From Desulfuromonadales bacterium (GTDB lineage: Bacteria; Desulfobacterota; Desulfuromonadia; Desulfuromonadales; UBA2197), in contig JACUTW010000014.1 of assembly GCA_014859605.1 (NCBI GenBank), positions 1 to 43,347 on the forward strand: 43,347 nt of DNA. Direction: 5' to 3'. A program made the position numbers and the translations under genes. Within the stretch, counting starts at the first letter, position 1, and every line of letters begins with the position of its first letter. The notes under the pieces are model-generated. The model was not told the DNA's origin. It worked only from the letters and a program-made list of their open reading frames with translations, and made no database searches. Shown piece after piece: positions 27,416 through 37,992 of this stretch.

Positions 27416-28839
27416 CCCCTATTCGCCTGCAATTACAGCGGAGTCTTTTGGTGACGATCGGTGTCATCGTTCTTTTGATGACGATCGCCTTCTTTCTGGT
27501 GGAAGTCGTCTCATTCCGTCAGCTCGTCATCGAGTCCGTCGTCCCCAAGGCCGAGTTAGTGGCGATCCACTTGCGCCGCCCCCTGGCGCTGCGCGATTCC
27601 TGGAGTGCGCAGGAGATTCTCGCGACCCTGGCGACCGACCCCTCAATTGAGGGGGCGTATCTCTTCAATCGCCAGACGCAACCCTTTGCTTATTATCAGC
27701 AGAGCCGCCGCGCTGACCAGGTAACTCTGCACAAAACCGCATTACCACTCACGGACAAAGAAGAAATCCTGCCGCTACTCGCCACCAACTCGCGTCATAT
27801 CCTCTTTTCCTGGCAACACCTTTCGGTCTTTGTGCCGATCATTCATAACAACGAAACGATCGGCACTGTTTATGTTGTCAGTACCCTGATCCCATTTTAC
27901 CTGCGGCTCCTCTGGTGGCTGCTGGCGGCTATTGCAGCAACAGCGATTGCAATCTATGCCGGACTGATGATTGCCCGCAAACTGCAGGAACGGATCACAG
28001 CACCGATCAGTGATCTGGCGGGGATGATGCAGATAGTCTCCAGGGACGGGGATTTGACGCAGCGCGCCGAGGTTAAGGGCCAGGGGGAGATTGCCACCCT
28101 GGCTAACGGCTTCAACCAGATGCTGCAAGCAATCAACCACCGTGACGATGAATTGTTAACGATCAACTTCGGCCTGGAAGAGCGGATTGCCGAACGTACC
28201 CAGGCTTTAAACGCCTCTCTCCATGAGAAAGATTTGCTGCTGCGGGAAGTTCATCACCGCGTCAAGAATAACCTGCAGATCATCTCCAGCCTCTTGTCGC
28301 TGCAAATGAAAAAAATCTATGACCCGTTGGCCAAGGAATCACTGCGCACCAGCCTGAGCCGTATCCGCTCGATCTCACTCATCCATGAAAAACTTTACCT
28401 CACCGGACGGCAAGCCCCGGGCAACGATCTCGGCGCTTATCTGCGCGAGCTCGCCGAAGAGATCTTTCGCCTGCACTCGATTGCCCCGGAGCGGATCCAG
28501 CTGCAACTTGATCTGATCAGTGTCGAGACCGATTTTGATCGTTTGGTCCATCTCGCCTTGATCTTCAACGAACTTCTCACCAATACCTTCAAACACGCTT
28601 TCGCCCCGACCGAAGCGGGAGTGGTGACGATTCGACTGCGGCGCCACAAGAATCAGGTGATCCTGACCGTCCAGGATAACGGGAAAGGACTCCCTGATAA
28701 CTTTCTGCTCGAAACGACCTCGACGGTCGGATTACAGCTGACCAACAACCTTGTCCGGCAAGCCAAAGGTCAATTCAATTTACTACGGAATCCGCCGGGG
28801 ACCGAAGCGGTCGTCTCCTACCCTCTGGCCGCTTCATGA
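27412..28839 (+). CDS. Sensor histidine kinase (periplasmic CHASE8-like sensor, HAMP, HisKA_2, HATPase)
   Basis: Two TMs, HAMP region, HisKA_2 motif [23 protein letters not shown], ATPase [15 protein letters not shown] overlap with tonB. Confidence 0.93.
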   Translation: MTPIRLQLQRSLLVTIGVIVLLMTIAFFLVEVVSFRQLVIESVVPKAELVAIHLRRPLALRDSWSAQEILATLATDPSIEGAYLFNRQTQPFAYYQQSRRADQVTLHKTALPLTDKEEILPLLATNSRHILFSWQHLSVFVPIIHNNETIGTVYVVSTLIPFYLRLLWWLLAAIAATAIAIYAGLMIARKLQERITAPISDLAGMMQIVSRDGDLTQRAEVKGQGEIATLANGFNQMLQAINHRDDELLTINFGLEERIAERTQALNASLHEKDLLLREVHHRVKNNLQIISSLLSLQMKKIYDPLAKESLRTSLSRIRSISLIHEKLYLTGRQAPGNDLGAYLRELAEEIFRLHSIAPERIQLQLDLISVETDFDRLVHLALIFNELLTNTFKHAFAPTEAGVVTIRLRRHKNQVILTVQDNGKGLPDNFLLETTSTVGLQLTNNLVRQAKGQFNLLRNPPGTEAVVSYPLAAS

Positions 28840-28857
28840 TGAGGAGAACCGAACTGC

Positions 28858-30087
28858 ATGGCTGAGCAGACACGCATCTTAATTGTTGAGGACGAAGCGA
28901 TCATCGCCATGGACCTGCAGGAGACCCTGGCGGAGGCCGGCTATGCAGTGATCGCCACGGTTGCCAGCGGCGAGGAGGCCCTGGCGCTTTGTATCACAGA
29001 GATCCCCGATCTGGTGCTGATGGATGTCCACCTGCAAGGGCGCTTGACCGGTATCGAAACTGCTCAACAGTTGCGGGAAAGCTATGCCATCCCCTCTGTC
29101 CTTTTGACCGCGCATTATGATCCGCAAACTCTGGCCGCGTCGCAACAGGCAGGAGTCTTTGCCTACCTGATCAAGCCCTACGATCAGCGGGAACTTTGTG
29201 CCACCCTGGCCACAGCCCTGACCCGCGCCCGCAACGAAGGGGAACTGCAGCGCCAGCTGCAGGAACTCCGCAACGTCCCCGCCGCGGCCACAGTGAAATC
29301 TGAGTTGTTGAAGATTTGCACTCTCTGCGCCCCCCCTTCTCTGGAGTTTCAGGGGAGAACGATCCACGGTGATCTTTTCCCCCGGACACAACGCGAGATG
29401 CTCGCCCTCCTCCTGGCGGCGCCTCACTTGCGGGTCGACCGCGAAGTCCTGGAGGCGGAACTTTGGCCGGAGAGTCCGGCCAAACAGGCCCGCTCTTCTT
29501 TTGATGCGACGCTGGGACGATTGCGCCGGCTCTTTAATACCGAGACCGGAAGCTCAGCGGGAATGGACCTCTTCAGCTTGAAGAACGGCGTCGTTGCCAT
29601 TGAAAATTGTTCTGTCGATCTGCACCGATTTAAAGCCCTCGACGAAGAAGGCTCCGCCCTGCGGCGCAACGGCGATGCGGATGCGGCAATCGGCGCGTTT
29701 GTCAAAGCCGTTGCTCTGTGGCAGGGGGAGTTTCTTGCCGGCTTTTCCAGCCATCACAATGTCCTGACCCTGCGTCAATACAACACCCAACGCGTCTTTG
29801 AGCTGTCACAGTGGCTGGGTGAGGCCTTTGCAGAGCGCCAGCGCAGCGCTGAACAACTGGCAGCATTGCGCCTTGCTTTGCGGGCGATTCCGACCAGTGA
29901 AAAGACCGTCGGAACCCTTTACATCCTCCTGCTGGCCCTGGAGCGCGTCGAAGAAGGAAAAACGCTCCTGAAGGACTTTGCCAGAGGACTCAGCCGGGAT
30001 GGTCTGGGGCGGCAACAGGTACAGGTGATCATGCGCCGCATCGAGCAGCGTGTAAGCATCGAGCGTTATCAGCGCCAGACCCCTTGA
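28858..30087 (+). CDS. Response regulator with REC domain and C-terminal winged-helix/BTAD (SARP-like) region
   Basis: REC: ILIVEDEAIIAMDLQETL, DLVLMDVHLQG, VLLTAHYD, YLIKPYD. Followed by PRTQREMLALLLAAPHLRVDREVLEAELWPES...FDATLGRLRRLF (wHTH) and a BTAD-like helical region. Confidence 0.9.
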   Translation: MAEQTRILIVEDEAIIAMDLQETLAEAGYAVIATVASGEEALALCITEIPDLVLMDVHLQGRLTGIETAQQLRESYAIPSVLLTAHYDPQTLAASQQAGVFAYLIKPYDQRELCATLATALTRARNEGELQRQLQELRNVPAAATVKSELLKICTLCAPPSLEFQGRTIHGDLFPRTQREMLALLLAAPHLRVDREVLEAELWPESPAKQARSSFDATLGRLRRLFNTETGSSAGMDLFSLKNGVVAIENCSVDLHRFKALDEEGSALRRNGDADAAIGAFVKAVALWQGEFLAGFSSHHNVLTLRQYNTQRVFELSQWLGEAFAERQRSAEQLAALRLALRAIPTSEKTVGTLYILLLALERVEEGKTLLKDFARGLSRDGLGRQQVQVIMRRIEQRVSIERYQRQTP

Positions 30088-30095
30088 TGATCTTG

Positions 30096-30884
30096 TCAGC
30101 TGATTCCCTCAATCTCACCACGCAGCGTCGTCTCCAGCCCCAGCATTGAATTCCGCCGCGCCCGCGCCAAAACCGCCAACGCCACCTCCCCCGCCCCATT
30201 GCTGCTCAGCACCGATGCACAGATCCGTGCCGTCGTCCCGGTCGTCATGACATCGTCAATCAGCAGAACTTTCTCCCCCGCGAGGGGTCGGGTTAAAGCA
30301 AAGGCGCCACGGAGGTTACGGTGTCGCTCACGTGCCGTCAAACCGGCCTGCGCCACTGTCGGCAGGTTCCGGACCAACAGACACGGATCGACCGGGATCT
30401 GCCGGTGGCGGCCAAGCTCGCGGGCAATCAGCAGCGCCTGGTTGTAGGTCCGTTGACAAAGACGGCGGGGGTGGAGGGGGACCGGAACGATGAGGTCAGG
30501 AATCCAGGCGGGGGCGGTGTGTTGCCAGGCCGCCTCAAGGAGACGGGCAAGGGGGCGGTCGAGTGCAATGCTGCCGTCAAATTTGAAACGATGGATGGCG
30601 TGGCGCAGCGTTTCTTCATAAAGGCCGGCAGCGACGGTCCAGGCAAAATCCGGCGGGTGCAGCAGGCATTCCCCGCAGACATGATCGCCGCCGCCGATAG
30701 TGGCAAAGGGGAGAGCGCAGCGCGGACAACAGGGTGAAGTGACAGGAAGACAGCCGCTCAGACAGCGGGGGCAGAAGGAGGAATCCGGTGATGCGCGATG
30801 CGGGGCATGACAAAGGAGACAGAGGGGAGGAAAGAAGAGATCAAAGCACTCCTTCACTTCGGCATATAATCCCGACCAAATCAT
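30096..30884 (-). CDS. comF: ComF family phosphoribosyltransferase-like protein
   Basis: 262 aa: CLLCHAP...FCPRCLSG zinc-like cysteines, PVPLHPRRLCQRTYNQALLIARELGR, VLLIDDVMTTGTTARICASVL PRPP motif. Confidence 0.93.
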   Translation of the reverse strand: MIWSGLYAEVKECFDLFFPPLCLLCHAPHRASPDSSFCPRCLSGCLPVTSPCCPRCALPFATIGGGDHVCGECLLHPPDFAWTVAAGLYEETLRHAIHRFKFDGSIALDRPLARLLEAAWQHTAPAWIPDLIVPVPLHPRRLCQRTYNQALLIARELGRHRQIPVDPCLLVRNLPTVAQAGLTARERHRNLRGAFALTRPLAGEKVLLIDDVMTTGTTARICASVLSSNGAGEVALAVLARARRNSMLGLETTLRGEIEGIS

Positions 30885-30907
30885 TTTCCCCCCTGCTTAC
30901 GATCTCT

Positions 30908-32446
30908 TCAGGACTGCAAAAGGCTCTTTCCAGTCATTGCAGCGGGTTGCGGCAGGCCCAAAAGGTCGAGAATCGTCGGCGCCAGGTCGGCGAGACGGCC
31001 GCTTTCGTCCTGACGCAAGGCCCGGTGCGCGGCGTCGACGAGGAGGAGAGGGACACGGTTCGAGGTATGGGCCGTGTGCGGCTCGCCGCCGGCATCGGTC
31101 ATCTGTTCACAGTTGCCATGATCAGCGGTAATCAAAGCTGTCCCTCCGGCTTCCAGCAGGGCCGCAACCAACTGGCCGATACAGGCATCGACGGTCTCCA
31201 TCGCCGTAATCGCCGCCGGTATGATGCCGGTATGACCGACCATGTCAGGATTGGCATAGTTGAGGATGATCAAGGCATAGCGGCCGGATTGCAACCGTTC
31301 CAGGGCCGCATCGGTGACCGCGACAGCACTCATGGCCGGCTGCAGATCGTAGGTGGCCACTTCCTGAGGCGAAGGGATCAGGACCCGGTCTTCGCCGGGT
31401 GACGGCACTTCTGAGCCGCCGTTAAAGAAGAAGGTGACGTGTGCATACTTCTCGGTCTCGGCAATCCGCAACTGCGCCAGACCGGCGGCGGCGACAACCT
31501 CGCCGAGAAGCTGCGGATAAGTCTCGGCGGGAAAGGCAACGGGCAGGGGAAGGGATTCGTCATATTCGGCCATACAGACATAGGTGGCCAGGCGAGGGGT
31601 ACGCGGGCGTGCAAAGGCAGTAAAATCGGGATCTGTCAGCGCCCGGGTAATTTCCCTTGCCCGATCCGAACGAAAGTTAAAGAAAATGACGGCATCATGG
31701 TCGTTCATCGTTGCCGGCGCCTGTCCCGGGGGAGCAATGATCCAGGGCTCGACAAATTCGTCATTCTGGCCGGCGCCGTAAGCCGCGTTGATGGCGGTGG
31801 CACTGTCGGCAGCCCGCTGTCCTTCGCCTTCGACCAAAGCCCGCCAGGCCCGCTCCACCCGCTCCCAGCGATTGTCACGATCCATGGCATAATAGCGACC
31901 GATGATCGTAGCGATCCGTCCGCCACCGAGCTTGGCCATCTCCGCCTCCAGCTCCGCAAGATACTGGGCAGCGCTGCGCGGCGGTGTATCGCGACCGTCG
32001 AGGAAGGGATGAATGAGGATCTCTTCGACGCCCTGGGCCCGGGCCATCTTGATCAGAGCATAAAGATGGCTATTGTGCGAGTGGACCCCGCCGTCAGAAA
32101 GGAGGCCCATGAGGTGGAGCTTCCCCTTGCCGCCGCTCACCGCTTGCATCGCTGCCAGCAGGGCCGGATTGGCAAAGAAATCGCCGTCAGCGATGCTCTT
32201 GCTGATCTTGGTGAGGTCCTGATAGATGATGCGACCGGCGCCGATATTGAGATGGCCGACCTCGGAATTCCCCATCTGCCCGTCCGGCAGGCCGACATCG
32301 AGACCGGAGGCAGCCAGGGTGGTGGACGAATATTGCGCAAAGAGTGCATCGAGCTGCGGGGTTCGAGCCGACGTTACTGCATTTCCCGGCCCCGGCTCAG
32401 CCTTCCCCCAGCCATCGAGGATCAACAAAGCAACGGGCGCACTCAT
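30908..32446 (-). CDS. gpmI: 2,3-bisphosphoglycerate-independent phosphoglycerate mutase
   Basis: 512 aa: [75 protein letters not shown]. Confidence 0.97.
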   Translation of the reverse strand: MSAPVALLILDGWGKAEPGPGNAVTSARTPQLDALFAQYSSTTLAASGLDVGLPDGQMGNSEVGHLNIGAGRIIYQDLTKISKSIADGDFFANPALLAAMQAVSGGKGKLHLMGLLSDGGVHSHNSHLYALIKMARAQGVEEILIHPFLDGRDTPPRSAAQYLAELEAEMAKLGGGRIATIIGRYYAMDRDNRWERVERAWRALVEGEGQRAADSATAINAAYGAGQNDEFVEPWIIAPPGQAPATMNDHDAVIFFNFRSDRAREITRALTDPDFTAFARPRTPRLATYVCMAEYDESLPLPVAFPAETYPQLLGEVVAAAGLAQLRIAETEKYAHVTFFFNGGSEVPSPGEDRVLIPSPQEVATYDLQPAMSAVAVTDAALERLQSGRYALIILNYANPDMVGHTGIIPAAITAMETVDACIGQLVAALLEAGGTALITADHGNCEQMTDAGGEPHTAHTSNRVPLLLVDAAHRALRQDESGRLADLAPTILDLLGLPQPAAMTGKSLLQS

Positions 32447-33831
32447 ACCGTGCCCCAGGTTTCCCGTTCACCATGATGAATCTCCCGCAGCTGCGTCGTC
32501 GCGGCCATCGCGCCCCGCAGCGACTGCCGGCCGACAACACTTAAACTCCCCCATTCGCCACACTCAGGACAACGGCTCTGCCATTCCCGGCTCTCTTCGC
32601 CGCAGGAATCACACACATAACCGATGGCAAGACGGGAAGTGACGCCCAGAGCCTTTTTGTATTGTTGAATGGCAATATCAAGACGCCCGCGCCGGCTGTG
32701 CCCTTCGGCGAGGAGGAGATGAATCTGCGGCGAATCGACGCCGGAGCTCTCGACCAGTTGCAGCTGTTCCAGACCTTCTTCGATCATCTCCAGACGCAGA
32801 CAAAGTTTGCCGTAAAAGAAGCGGAGCATGAGATCATTGCTCTTTTCACGGACGAAATCGCGATAAAAACTCAGGAGGGTTGCCGGATCCCCTTCGTCGA
32901 GAAAGAGGGCTTCAAGACGCTCCAAAAAGACGCCGCGCCCCAGACTGCGATAACCTTCTTCCCAGACCGAAGAAGCTTCTAAGGGAGCACCGAGGCGGCG
33001 CAAAACATCGCCGAGGGAGACATGGGCGGGTAAAAAATCCGGAGCATCTTTCACGATCTCCTGCAGAGCCACCCTGGCACTCTTGATTTCCTTTTCATCG
33101 CCGCTCAGCCCCTGGCAGGCCACCTCGTAGCGAAGCGACAGCATGCGCCGCTCCTCTTCCTCCTGCCGGGTTGTCCCTTCGGCAAACTTCAGAATCTTTT
33201 TTTGCAGCTCGAAAGATTCTTTCCACTCCCCCGCCCGCATGCGGAGATCGCGCAGGGCCCGCAGAGCTTTACGGTTATTATCAGCTTTGCCGAGAATAGA
33301 CCGGTAGGCTTGTGCGGCATCGTCCCAGCGCTGCAGAGCTTCATAAACGCTCGCCAGTTTGAAGAGGACCTCCAGACTGCGCGGGTCGACATTGCGGGCG
33401 CGCCCCAGTAAAGCCACCGCTTCTTCAAGTTGGTTATCCTGCACATGGACATTTGCCATGGCCAAGTAGGTCTCGATCCGGGCCGGATCGCGATCGAGAG
33501 CCCGCTGCAGATGGACACGGGCTTTCTTCATGTCCCCGGAAAAGAGGCGATTCACGCCTTCGCGATAGATTGAGATCACTTCGCGGTTACGCCGCTCCTG
33601 ACGATCTGCCTTCAGGTTCTTCACCATCTGCCGCAAGGCGCTGAGCAGATAAAGAACAAAACCGATAAAGACCCCGACGAGAATACAGCCGACGGCAATC
33701 ACCGCAAGAGAAGAGGTGATGCTCTCCCCCGGGTAATAGAAAATGGTCACCATCTGCGGATTAAGGCCGGAGAAGTAAATGAACCAGGTCATGAACAGGA
33801 TCGTCAGCAACAGAAACGACATAATCGTCAT
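32443..33831 (-). CDS. lapB: LapB/YciM-like TPR protein with C-terminal rubredoxin-like metal-binding domain
   Basis: 462 aa: N-terminal TM, TPRs, C-terminal [26 protein letters not shown]. Confidence 0.85.
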   Translation of the reverse strand: MTIMSFLLLTILFMTWFIYFSGLNPQMVTIFYYPGESITSSLAVIAVGCILVGVFIGFVLYLLSALRQMVKNLKADRQERRNREVISIYREGVNRLFSGDMKKARVHLQRALDRDPARIETYLAMANVHVQDNQLEEAVALLGRARNVDPRSLEVLFKLASVYEALQRWDDAAQAYRSILGKADNNRKALRALRDLRMRAGEWKESFELQKKILKFAEGTTRQEEEERRMLSLRYEVACQGLSGDEKEIKSARVALQEIVKDAPDFLPAHVSLGDVLRRLGAPLEASSVWEEGYRSLGRGVFLERLEALFLDEGDPATLLSFYRDFVREKSNDLMLRFFYGKLCLRLEMIEEGLEQLQLVESSGVDSPQIHLLLAEGHSRRGRLDIAIQQYKKALGVTSRLAIGYVCDSCGEESREWQSRCPECGEWGSLSVVGRQSLRGAMAATTQLREIHHGERETWGTV

Positions 33832-33910
33832 TTTACTTCTCCTTGGGCAGCGCCCACGAAAAAAATGAATCGGGATGGCACAGAACTATTTCGTTTAATA
33901 CGACCCGGCA

Positions 33911-34273
33911 TTACTCACCGAAACGTTCGACTTCCGTCTTACATTCGATACAGTACCGGGAAAACGGCCGAACTTCCAGGCGCTTCGGAGAAATCTCCTC
34001 GCCGCAGCGGACGCAGATGCCGTAATCCCCCTGCTCCAGCAACTCGAGAGCCGTGTCGATATCACGAATCTTTTGCCGCTGCACTTCCGAGAGGTTATAA
34101 AGGACGTCGCGATCATAAGAGCGCGTCGACATATCGCCGAGATCCGGGACATCATCTGTATCGAGGTGCCGGGAGGCATCCCCTGTCGCCCGCACCTCGC
34201 GGAGGACCTCCTGGCGCAAACGCTCCAGTTCTTCCTTTGCTGCGGCCAATCGCTGTGCATCCATGCCGGTCAA
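33911..34273 (-). CDS. TraR/DksA-family zinc finger protein
   Basis: 120 aa: DIDTALELLEQGDYGICVRCGEEISPKRLEVRPFSRYCIECKTEVER. Confidence 0.93.
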   Translation of the reverse strand: MTGMDAQRLAAAKEELERLRQEVLREVRATGDASRHLDTDDVPDLGDMSTRSYDRDVLYNLSEVQRQKIRDIDTALELLEQGDYGICVRCGEEISPKRLEVRPFSRYCIECKTEVERFGE

Positions 34274-34279
34274 CCCTCA

Positions 34280-34756
34280 CTAACGGTTATGGTACGGTTC
34301 ATTGCGCAAAATGGTCAGAGCGCGATAACTCTGTTCAAGAAGCAGCAGGCGCGCCAACTGATGCGGAAACGTCATCTTTGACAAAGAGAGACAAAGATCG
34401 CCGCGAGCTTTGACTGCTGCACTCAAACCGTAAGCTCCGCCGATCACCAGAATCACTTCGTCCGGGCCATACAGCATGCGCTCACCAAGGAATGCCGACC
34501 ACGCTTCGGTCGTCAACGCCTTCCCCCCTTCATCGAGGATAACGACAAAGGCGGCAGGTGAAAGGCGCTGCAAAATCCGCCCTCCTTCCTCGTCCCGGCC
34601 AAAACGGATATCCCCTTTTGTCCCGCCGCCGTTCGCCTCACGCAATTCGATGGTCTCAAAGGGGAGGTAACGACCGATCCGGCCGGCATACTCCTCAACG
34701 CCGGAGCGAATCCAGGATGCGGAGAGACGGCCGACACACAGGAGGCGAAGCTTCAC
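34280..34756 (-). CDS. rlmH: 23S rRNA (pseudouridine1915-N3)-methyltransferase
   Basis: 158 aa: VILDEGGKALTTEAWSAFL, VILVIGGAYGLSAAVKARGDLCLSLSKMTFPHQLARLLLLEQSYRALTILRNEPYHN. Confidence 0.96.
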   Translation of the reverse strand: MKLRLLCVGRLSASWIRSGVEEYAGRIGRYLPFETIELREANGGGTKGDIRFGRDEEGGRILQRLSPAAFVVILDEGGKALTTEAWSAFLGERMLYGPDEVILVIGGAYGLSAAVKARGDLCLSLSKMTFPHQLARLLLLEQSYRALTILRNEPYHNR

Positions 34757-35124
34757 CCCTTGTGCACCGCCGGATTGTCCTCGGGAACCGGGACTTCGAT
34801 CGCTTCACGCCAAAGGCCGTCGAGGTCGTAATAGTCGCGTACCGGCTCATGAAAGACGTGGACCATGACATCCCCGTAATCGAGGAGGACCCAGCGCCCT
34901 TCCTTGACCCCTTCGACGGCCATCGGCGGCAGGTCATGGTGAAGCTTGAGCCCGACGCGGACAGATTCGGCAATCGCCTGCACCTGCCGATCCGACTGCC
35001 CGGAGGCCAGCACCAGATAATCGGTGAGCGAAGAGAGTCCGCGCACATTGAGGATCCGCACATTGAGGGCTTTCTTTTCAAGGGCATAACCGGCACAGAG
35101 TAAAGCACGATCTTTCGAGAGCAA
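34753..35124 (-). CDS. rsfS: Ribosome silencing factor RsfS/Iojap (probable TTG start)
   Basis: DYLVLASGQSDRQVQAIAESV, VEGVKEGRWVLLDYGDVMVHVFHEPVRDYYDLDGLW. TTG at 35124 lies just downstream of the nadD stop; the longer track ORF overlaps nadD. Confidence 0.92.
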   Translation of the reverse strand: MLSKDRALLCAGYALEKKALNVRILNVRGLSSLTDYLVLASGQSDRQVQAIAESVRVGLKLHHDLPPMAVEGVKEGRWVLLDYGDVMVHVFHEPVRDYYDLDGLWREAIEVPVPEDNPAVHKG

Positions 35125-35128
35125 GGGA

Positions 35129-35812
35129 TTACAGCCTTTCGCGGCCCCGGTAAAGGGCGTTTTGTTCGATATAGTCCGCGACCGGAGTCGGGAGGAGATA
35201 GCGGACCGAGCGTCCGCCTGAAAGGAGCTGGCGAATGTAGGTTGAAGAGATATCGAGATAGGTCTCTTCGAGAAAGATAATCCGGCTCCCACTGACATGC
35301 AGCAGGATTTTTCCGCCGGAATCATAGCAAAACTCCGGGCGGATCGCAACCGGGAGGAGCGCCAGCAGATCATCGCGCTCAACGCCGGGTCGCCGGGTGA
35401 CGACCAGATTCGTCAGCGCAAAGAGGCGACGGTAGTCATGCCAGGTGGCGAGGTCGCGAAAGGAGTCCATCCCGATCAGAAAGAAAAAATCGCAGTCGGG
35501 ATGCAACGAATGCAGGCGCTCCAAAACCTTGACCGAATAGTTCTTGCCGGGGATCGACCCTTCCAGATCCGAGACACGAAAGGCCGGATTGCCGGCAATG
35601 GCGATCGCGACCATGGCCAGGCGCTGCACAAAGGAGGGTGACTCGGCCGGCAGCGTCTTATGGGGTGGATCGGCGGTCGGCAGGAAGAGGACCTGATTCA
35701 GATTGCAATGTTCGCGGGCTTCTTCCGCCAGGCGCAGATGTGCAAGATGAATCGGATTAAAGGCGCCGCCAAAGATGCCGAGTCGAGACCGCGGAGAAAG
35801 ATCCCTTGTCAC
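35129..35812 (-). CDS. nadD: Nicotinate-nucleotide adenylyltransferase (probable GTG start at 35812)
   Basis: LGIFGGAFNPIHLAHLRLAEEA, FLPTADPPHK, FFLIGMDSFRDLATWHDY, ISSTYIRQLLSGGRSVRYLLPTPVADYI. The track start (35977) would overlap the DAHP synthase gene. Confidence 0.94.
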   Translation of the reverse strand: MTRDLSPRSRLGIFGGAFNPIHLAHLRLAEEAREHCNLNQVLFLPTADPPHKTLPAESPSFVQRLAMVAIAIAGNPAFRVSDLEGSIPGKNYSVKVLERLHSLHPDCDFFFLIGMDSFRDLATWHDYRRLFALTNLVVTRRPGVERDDLLALLPVAIRPEFCYDSGGKILLHVSGSRIIFLEETYLDISSTYIRQLLSGGRSVRYLLPTPVADYIEQNALYRGRERL

Positions 35813-35831
35813 TGCTGCCCCCGCAACTGCT

Positions 35832-36896
35832 TCAGATCGGTCGCCCCCCCGCTTCGGCCAGTCGCTTGGCCGCCGCGCGCAGGAGGCGCTCGGTCGTTTC
35901 CCAACCGATACATTTGTCGGTAATCGACACCCCGTAAAGGAGTTGCGATGGATCTTCGCCGGTCGATTGGCTGCCATCGACGAGATTACTTTCGATCATC
36001 ACGGCGCGAATATTGGGATTACCGGCAACAATCTGATCCAGGACACTGGTCAGCACCTCTTCCTGGCGGTTATGATCCTTATAGCAATTGGCATGACTGC
36101 AATCGACCATAATGGCGCTGCTGACTCCCCCTTTTTCGAGGAGAGCCATGGTCTTCGCTATATCTTCCGGGGAATAGTTCGGGGCATCATTGCCGCCGCG
36201 TAAAACAATATGAACGTCGGGGTTGCCGACGGTCGAGACGATCGAGGTCTGCCCTTCGTTGTTGATACCGATGAAGCTGTGCGCCGAGCGGGCCGTCTTA
36301 ATGGCGTCAACGGCAATTTGCAGGTTGCCATCCGTACCGTTCTTGAAACCGACCGGAAAAGAGAGGCCGCTTGCCATCTCCCGGTGGGTTTGGGATTCGG
36401 TTGTGCGGGCACCGATCGCCCCCCAACTGATGAGATCGGCGAGATAATGCGGGGTAATCGGATCGAGCATCTCGCCGGCAATCGGGATATTCAGGGCATT
36501 CAACGAACAAAGGAGACCGCGGGCGACACCGAGTCCCTTGGAGATCTGGTGCGAACCGTTCAGATCCGGGTCATTGATCAACCCTTTCCAACCGATGGTG
36601 GTGCGCGGTTTTTCAAAGTAGACGCGCATAACGCAATAGATCTGCTCGCCGATCTCTGCGGACAGCCTGGCGAGACGCGCCGCATACTCGAGGGCTGCCT
36701 TGGGGTCATGAATCGAACAGGGCCCGATCACCGCCATCAAGCGCGGATCGCGATTATTGAGGATATTGACGATGGTCTCGCGGGAGCGGGTGACTTCGGC
36801 CGCACCCCGTTCACTCAACGGGAAGACCTGCTTCAAATCGTTCGGGGCAATGATCGGGGTCAAGCCCCGGACACGCAGATTATTGGTTCGCAACAT
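35832..36896 (-). CDS. 3-deoxy-7-phosphoheptulonate synthase, class I (AroF/G/H type)
   Basis: 354 aa: VIGPCSIHDPKAALEYAARL, VMRVYFEKPRTTIGWKGLINDPDLNGS, FKNGTDGNLQIAVDAI, VDCSHANCYKDHNRQ, KCIGWETTE. Confidence 0.97.
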   Translation of the reverse strand: MLRTNNLRVRGLTPIIAPNDLKQVFPLSERGAAEVTRSRETIVNILNNRDPRLMAVIGPCSIHDPKAALEYAARLARLSAEIGEQIYCVMRVYFEKPRTTIGWKGLINDPDLNGSHQISKGLGVARGLLCSLNALNIPIAGEMLDPITPHYLADLISWGAIGARTTESQTHREMASGLSFPVGFKNGTDGNLQIAVDAIKTARSAHSFIGINNEGQTSIVSTVGNPDVHIVLRGGNDAPNYSPEDIAKTMALLEKGGVSSAIMVDCSHANCYKDHNRQEEVLTSVLDQIVAGNPNIRAVMIESNLVDGSQSTGEDPSQLLYGVSITDKCIGWETTERLLRAAAKRLAEAGGRPI

Positions 36897-37008
36897 AAGG
36901 AAACCTCATCGCTGATTTTTTAATAAACCCTCACTTGCCAGAAGGGGCACTGTAGCGATTTTCCATGCAAAAGTCAAAAAAACTCGCGCCCTTTTCCGGC
37001 CGTAGCCG

Positions 37009-37037
37009 TTGACAGTGGTAGAGTCTTTGCGTATAAA
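37009..37037 (+). promoter_or_regulatory. Strong sigma70-type promoter (TTGACA-17-TATAAA)
   Basis: TTGACA 37009-37014, 17-bp spacer, TATAAA 37032-37037, upstream of divIVA. Confidence 0.8.
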
Positions 37038-37115
37038 CAACGCGACGGTCGGGCATCGTCTCCGCCGTCTTTGTCGAGATCCTTTTTAATTCGCCCCACC
37101 ATCTACGAGGCAGCC

Positions 37116-37646
37116 GTGCGTATTACTCCGATTGACATCCAGCAACAGCACTTTAAAAGCAAAATGATCGGTGGCTACGACCAGGAAGAAGTCGATCGCT
37201 TTCTTGAACAGGTTGCAGAAGAATTGGAAACCCTCACCGTTGACAGCCAGCAGTTGCGGGATGAATTAAGCCGGACCCGACTGGCCCTTGAAGACCTGCA
37301 GAGCCGGGAAGCAACCCTGAAGGAGACCCTCCTCACCACCCAGCGCATGACAGACGATCTCAAGTCCAACGCCCGGCGCGAAGCCGAGCTGATGGTTGCC
37401 AATGCGCAGTTGCGCTGCGAACAACTCTTGTTGCAAGCCGAAGAGCGCCGTCAGAAGATGGTCACCGAAATCCAGGCCTTGCGCCGCGAGAAGGTCGCCT
37501 TTGAAACCAATTTGCGCATGGCGATCGAGAGTCATCTCCGCCTCCTTGATGTCGGCTTTGATGCGTCCTACCAGGAAGCGCCCAAAAGTGCGTCTCTGAC
37601 CACGGCGCCGGATCGCGCTGCCGACAGCGATGATCTCTTTCCTTGA
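37116..37646 (+). CDS. divIVA: DivIVA-domain protein (start GTG ~37116; the ORF extends to 37071)
   Basis: RITPIDIQQQHFKSKMIGGYDQEEVDRFLEQVAEELETL is the canonical DivIVA N-terminus, followed by a coiled coil. Confidence 0.9.
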   Translation: MRITPIDIQQQHFKSKMIGGYDQEEVDRFLEQVAEELETLTVDSQQLRDELSRTRLALEDLQSREATLKETLLTTQRMTDDLKSNARREAELMVANAQLRCEQLLLQAEERRQKMVTEIQALRREKVAFETNLRMAIESHLRLLDVGFDASYQEAPKSASLTTAPDRAADSDDLFP

Positions 37647-37948
37647 TGCTCCCCCCCTGGTTGCAGATTCGTGAGCACGGTGTGGCCATCCATCTCCTTG
37701 TCCAGCCGCGCGCCAGTAAAAACGAGGTGATCGGCGCTCAGGGGGACGAATTGAAAGTGCGTCTCACTTCGCCACCGGTCGAAGGGGCGGCGAACCGCCT
37801 TTGCTGTGAATTTATCGCCAAAAAGCTCGGCCTGGCCAAAAGTGCCGTGACCCTCGAAACCGGCGAAACCTCCCGCCACAAACGCCTCTTTCTCCCCGGC
37901 GTGAGCGCCACAGAAGTCCTGGCGGCCCTCACTGCTCCTGACCAATAA
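37643..37948 (+). CDS. DUF167/YggU family protein
   Basis: 101 aa: VAIHLLVQPRASKNEVIGAQGDELKVRLTSPPVEGAANRLCCEFIAKKLGLAKSAVTLETGETSRHKRL. Confidence 0.95.
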   Translation: MMLPPWLQIREHGVAIHLLVQPRASKNEVIGAQGDELKVRLTSPPVEGAANRLCCEFIAKKLGLAKSAVTLETGETSRHKRLFLPGVSATEVLAALTAPDQ

Positions 37949-37992
37949 TCCCCCCGTCTCTTGCAGCCCTGTCCCCAGTCGTCCCTCCCCCC

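Noticed and set aside
34753-35382. 209-aa version of RsfS
   Set aside because: N-terminal extension is antisense-free but overlaps nadD coding in another frame and is unlike RsfS; TTG at 35124 fits the family start.
35129-35977. 282-aa version of NadD
   Set aside because: N-terminal extension overlaps the DAHP synthase 3' end; the NadD motif begins right after GTG 35812.
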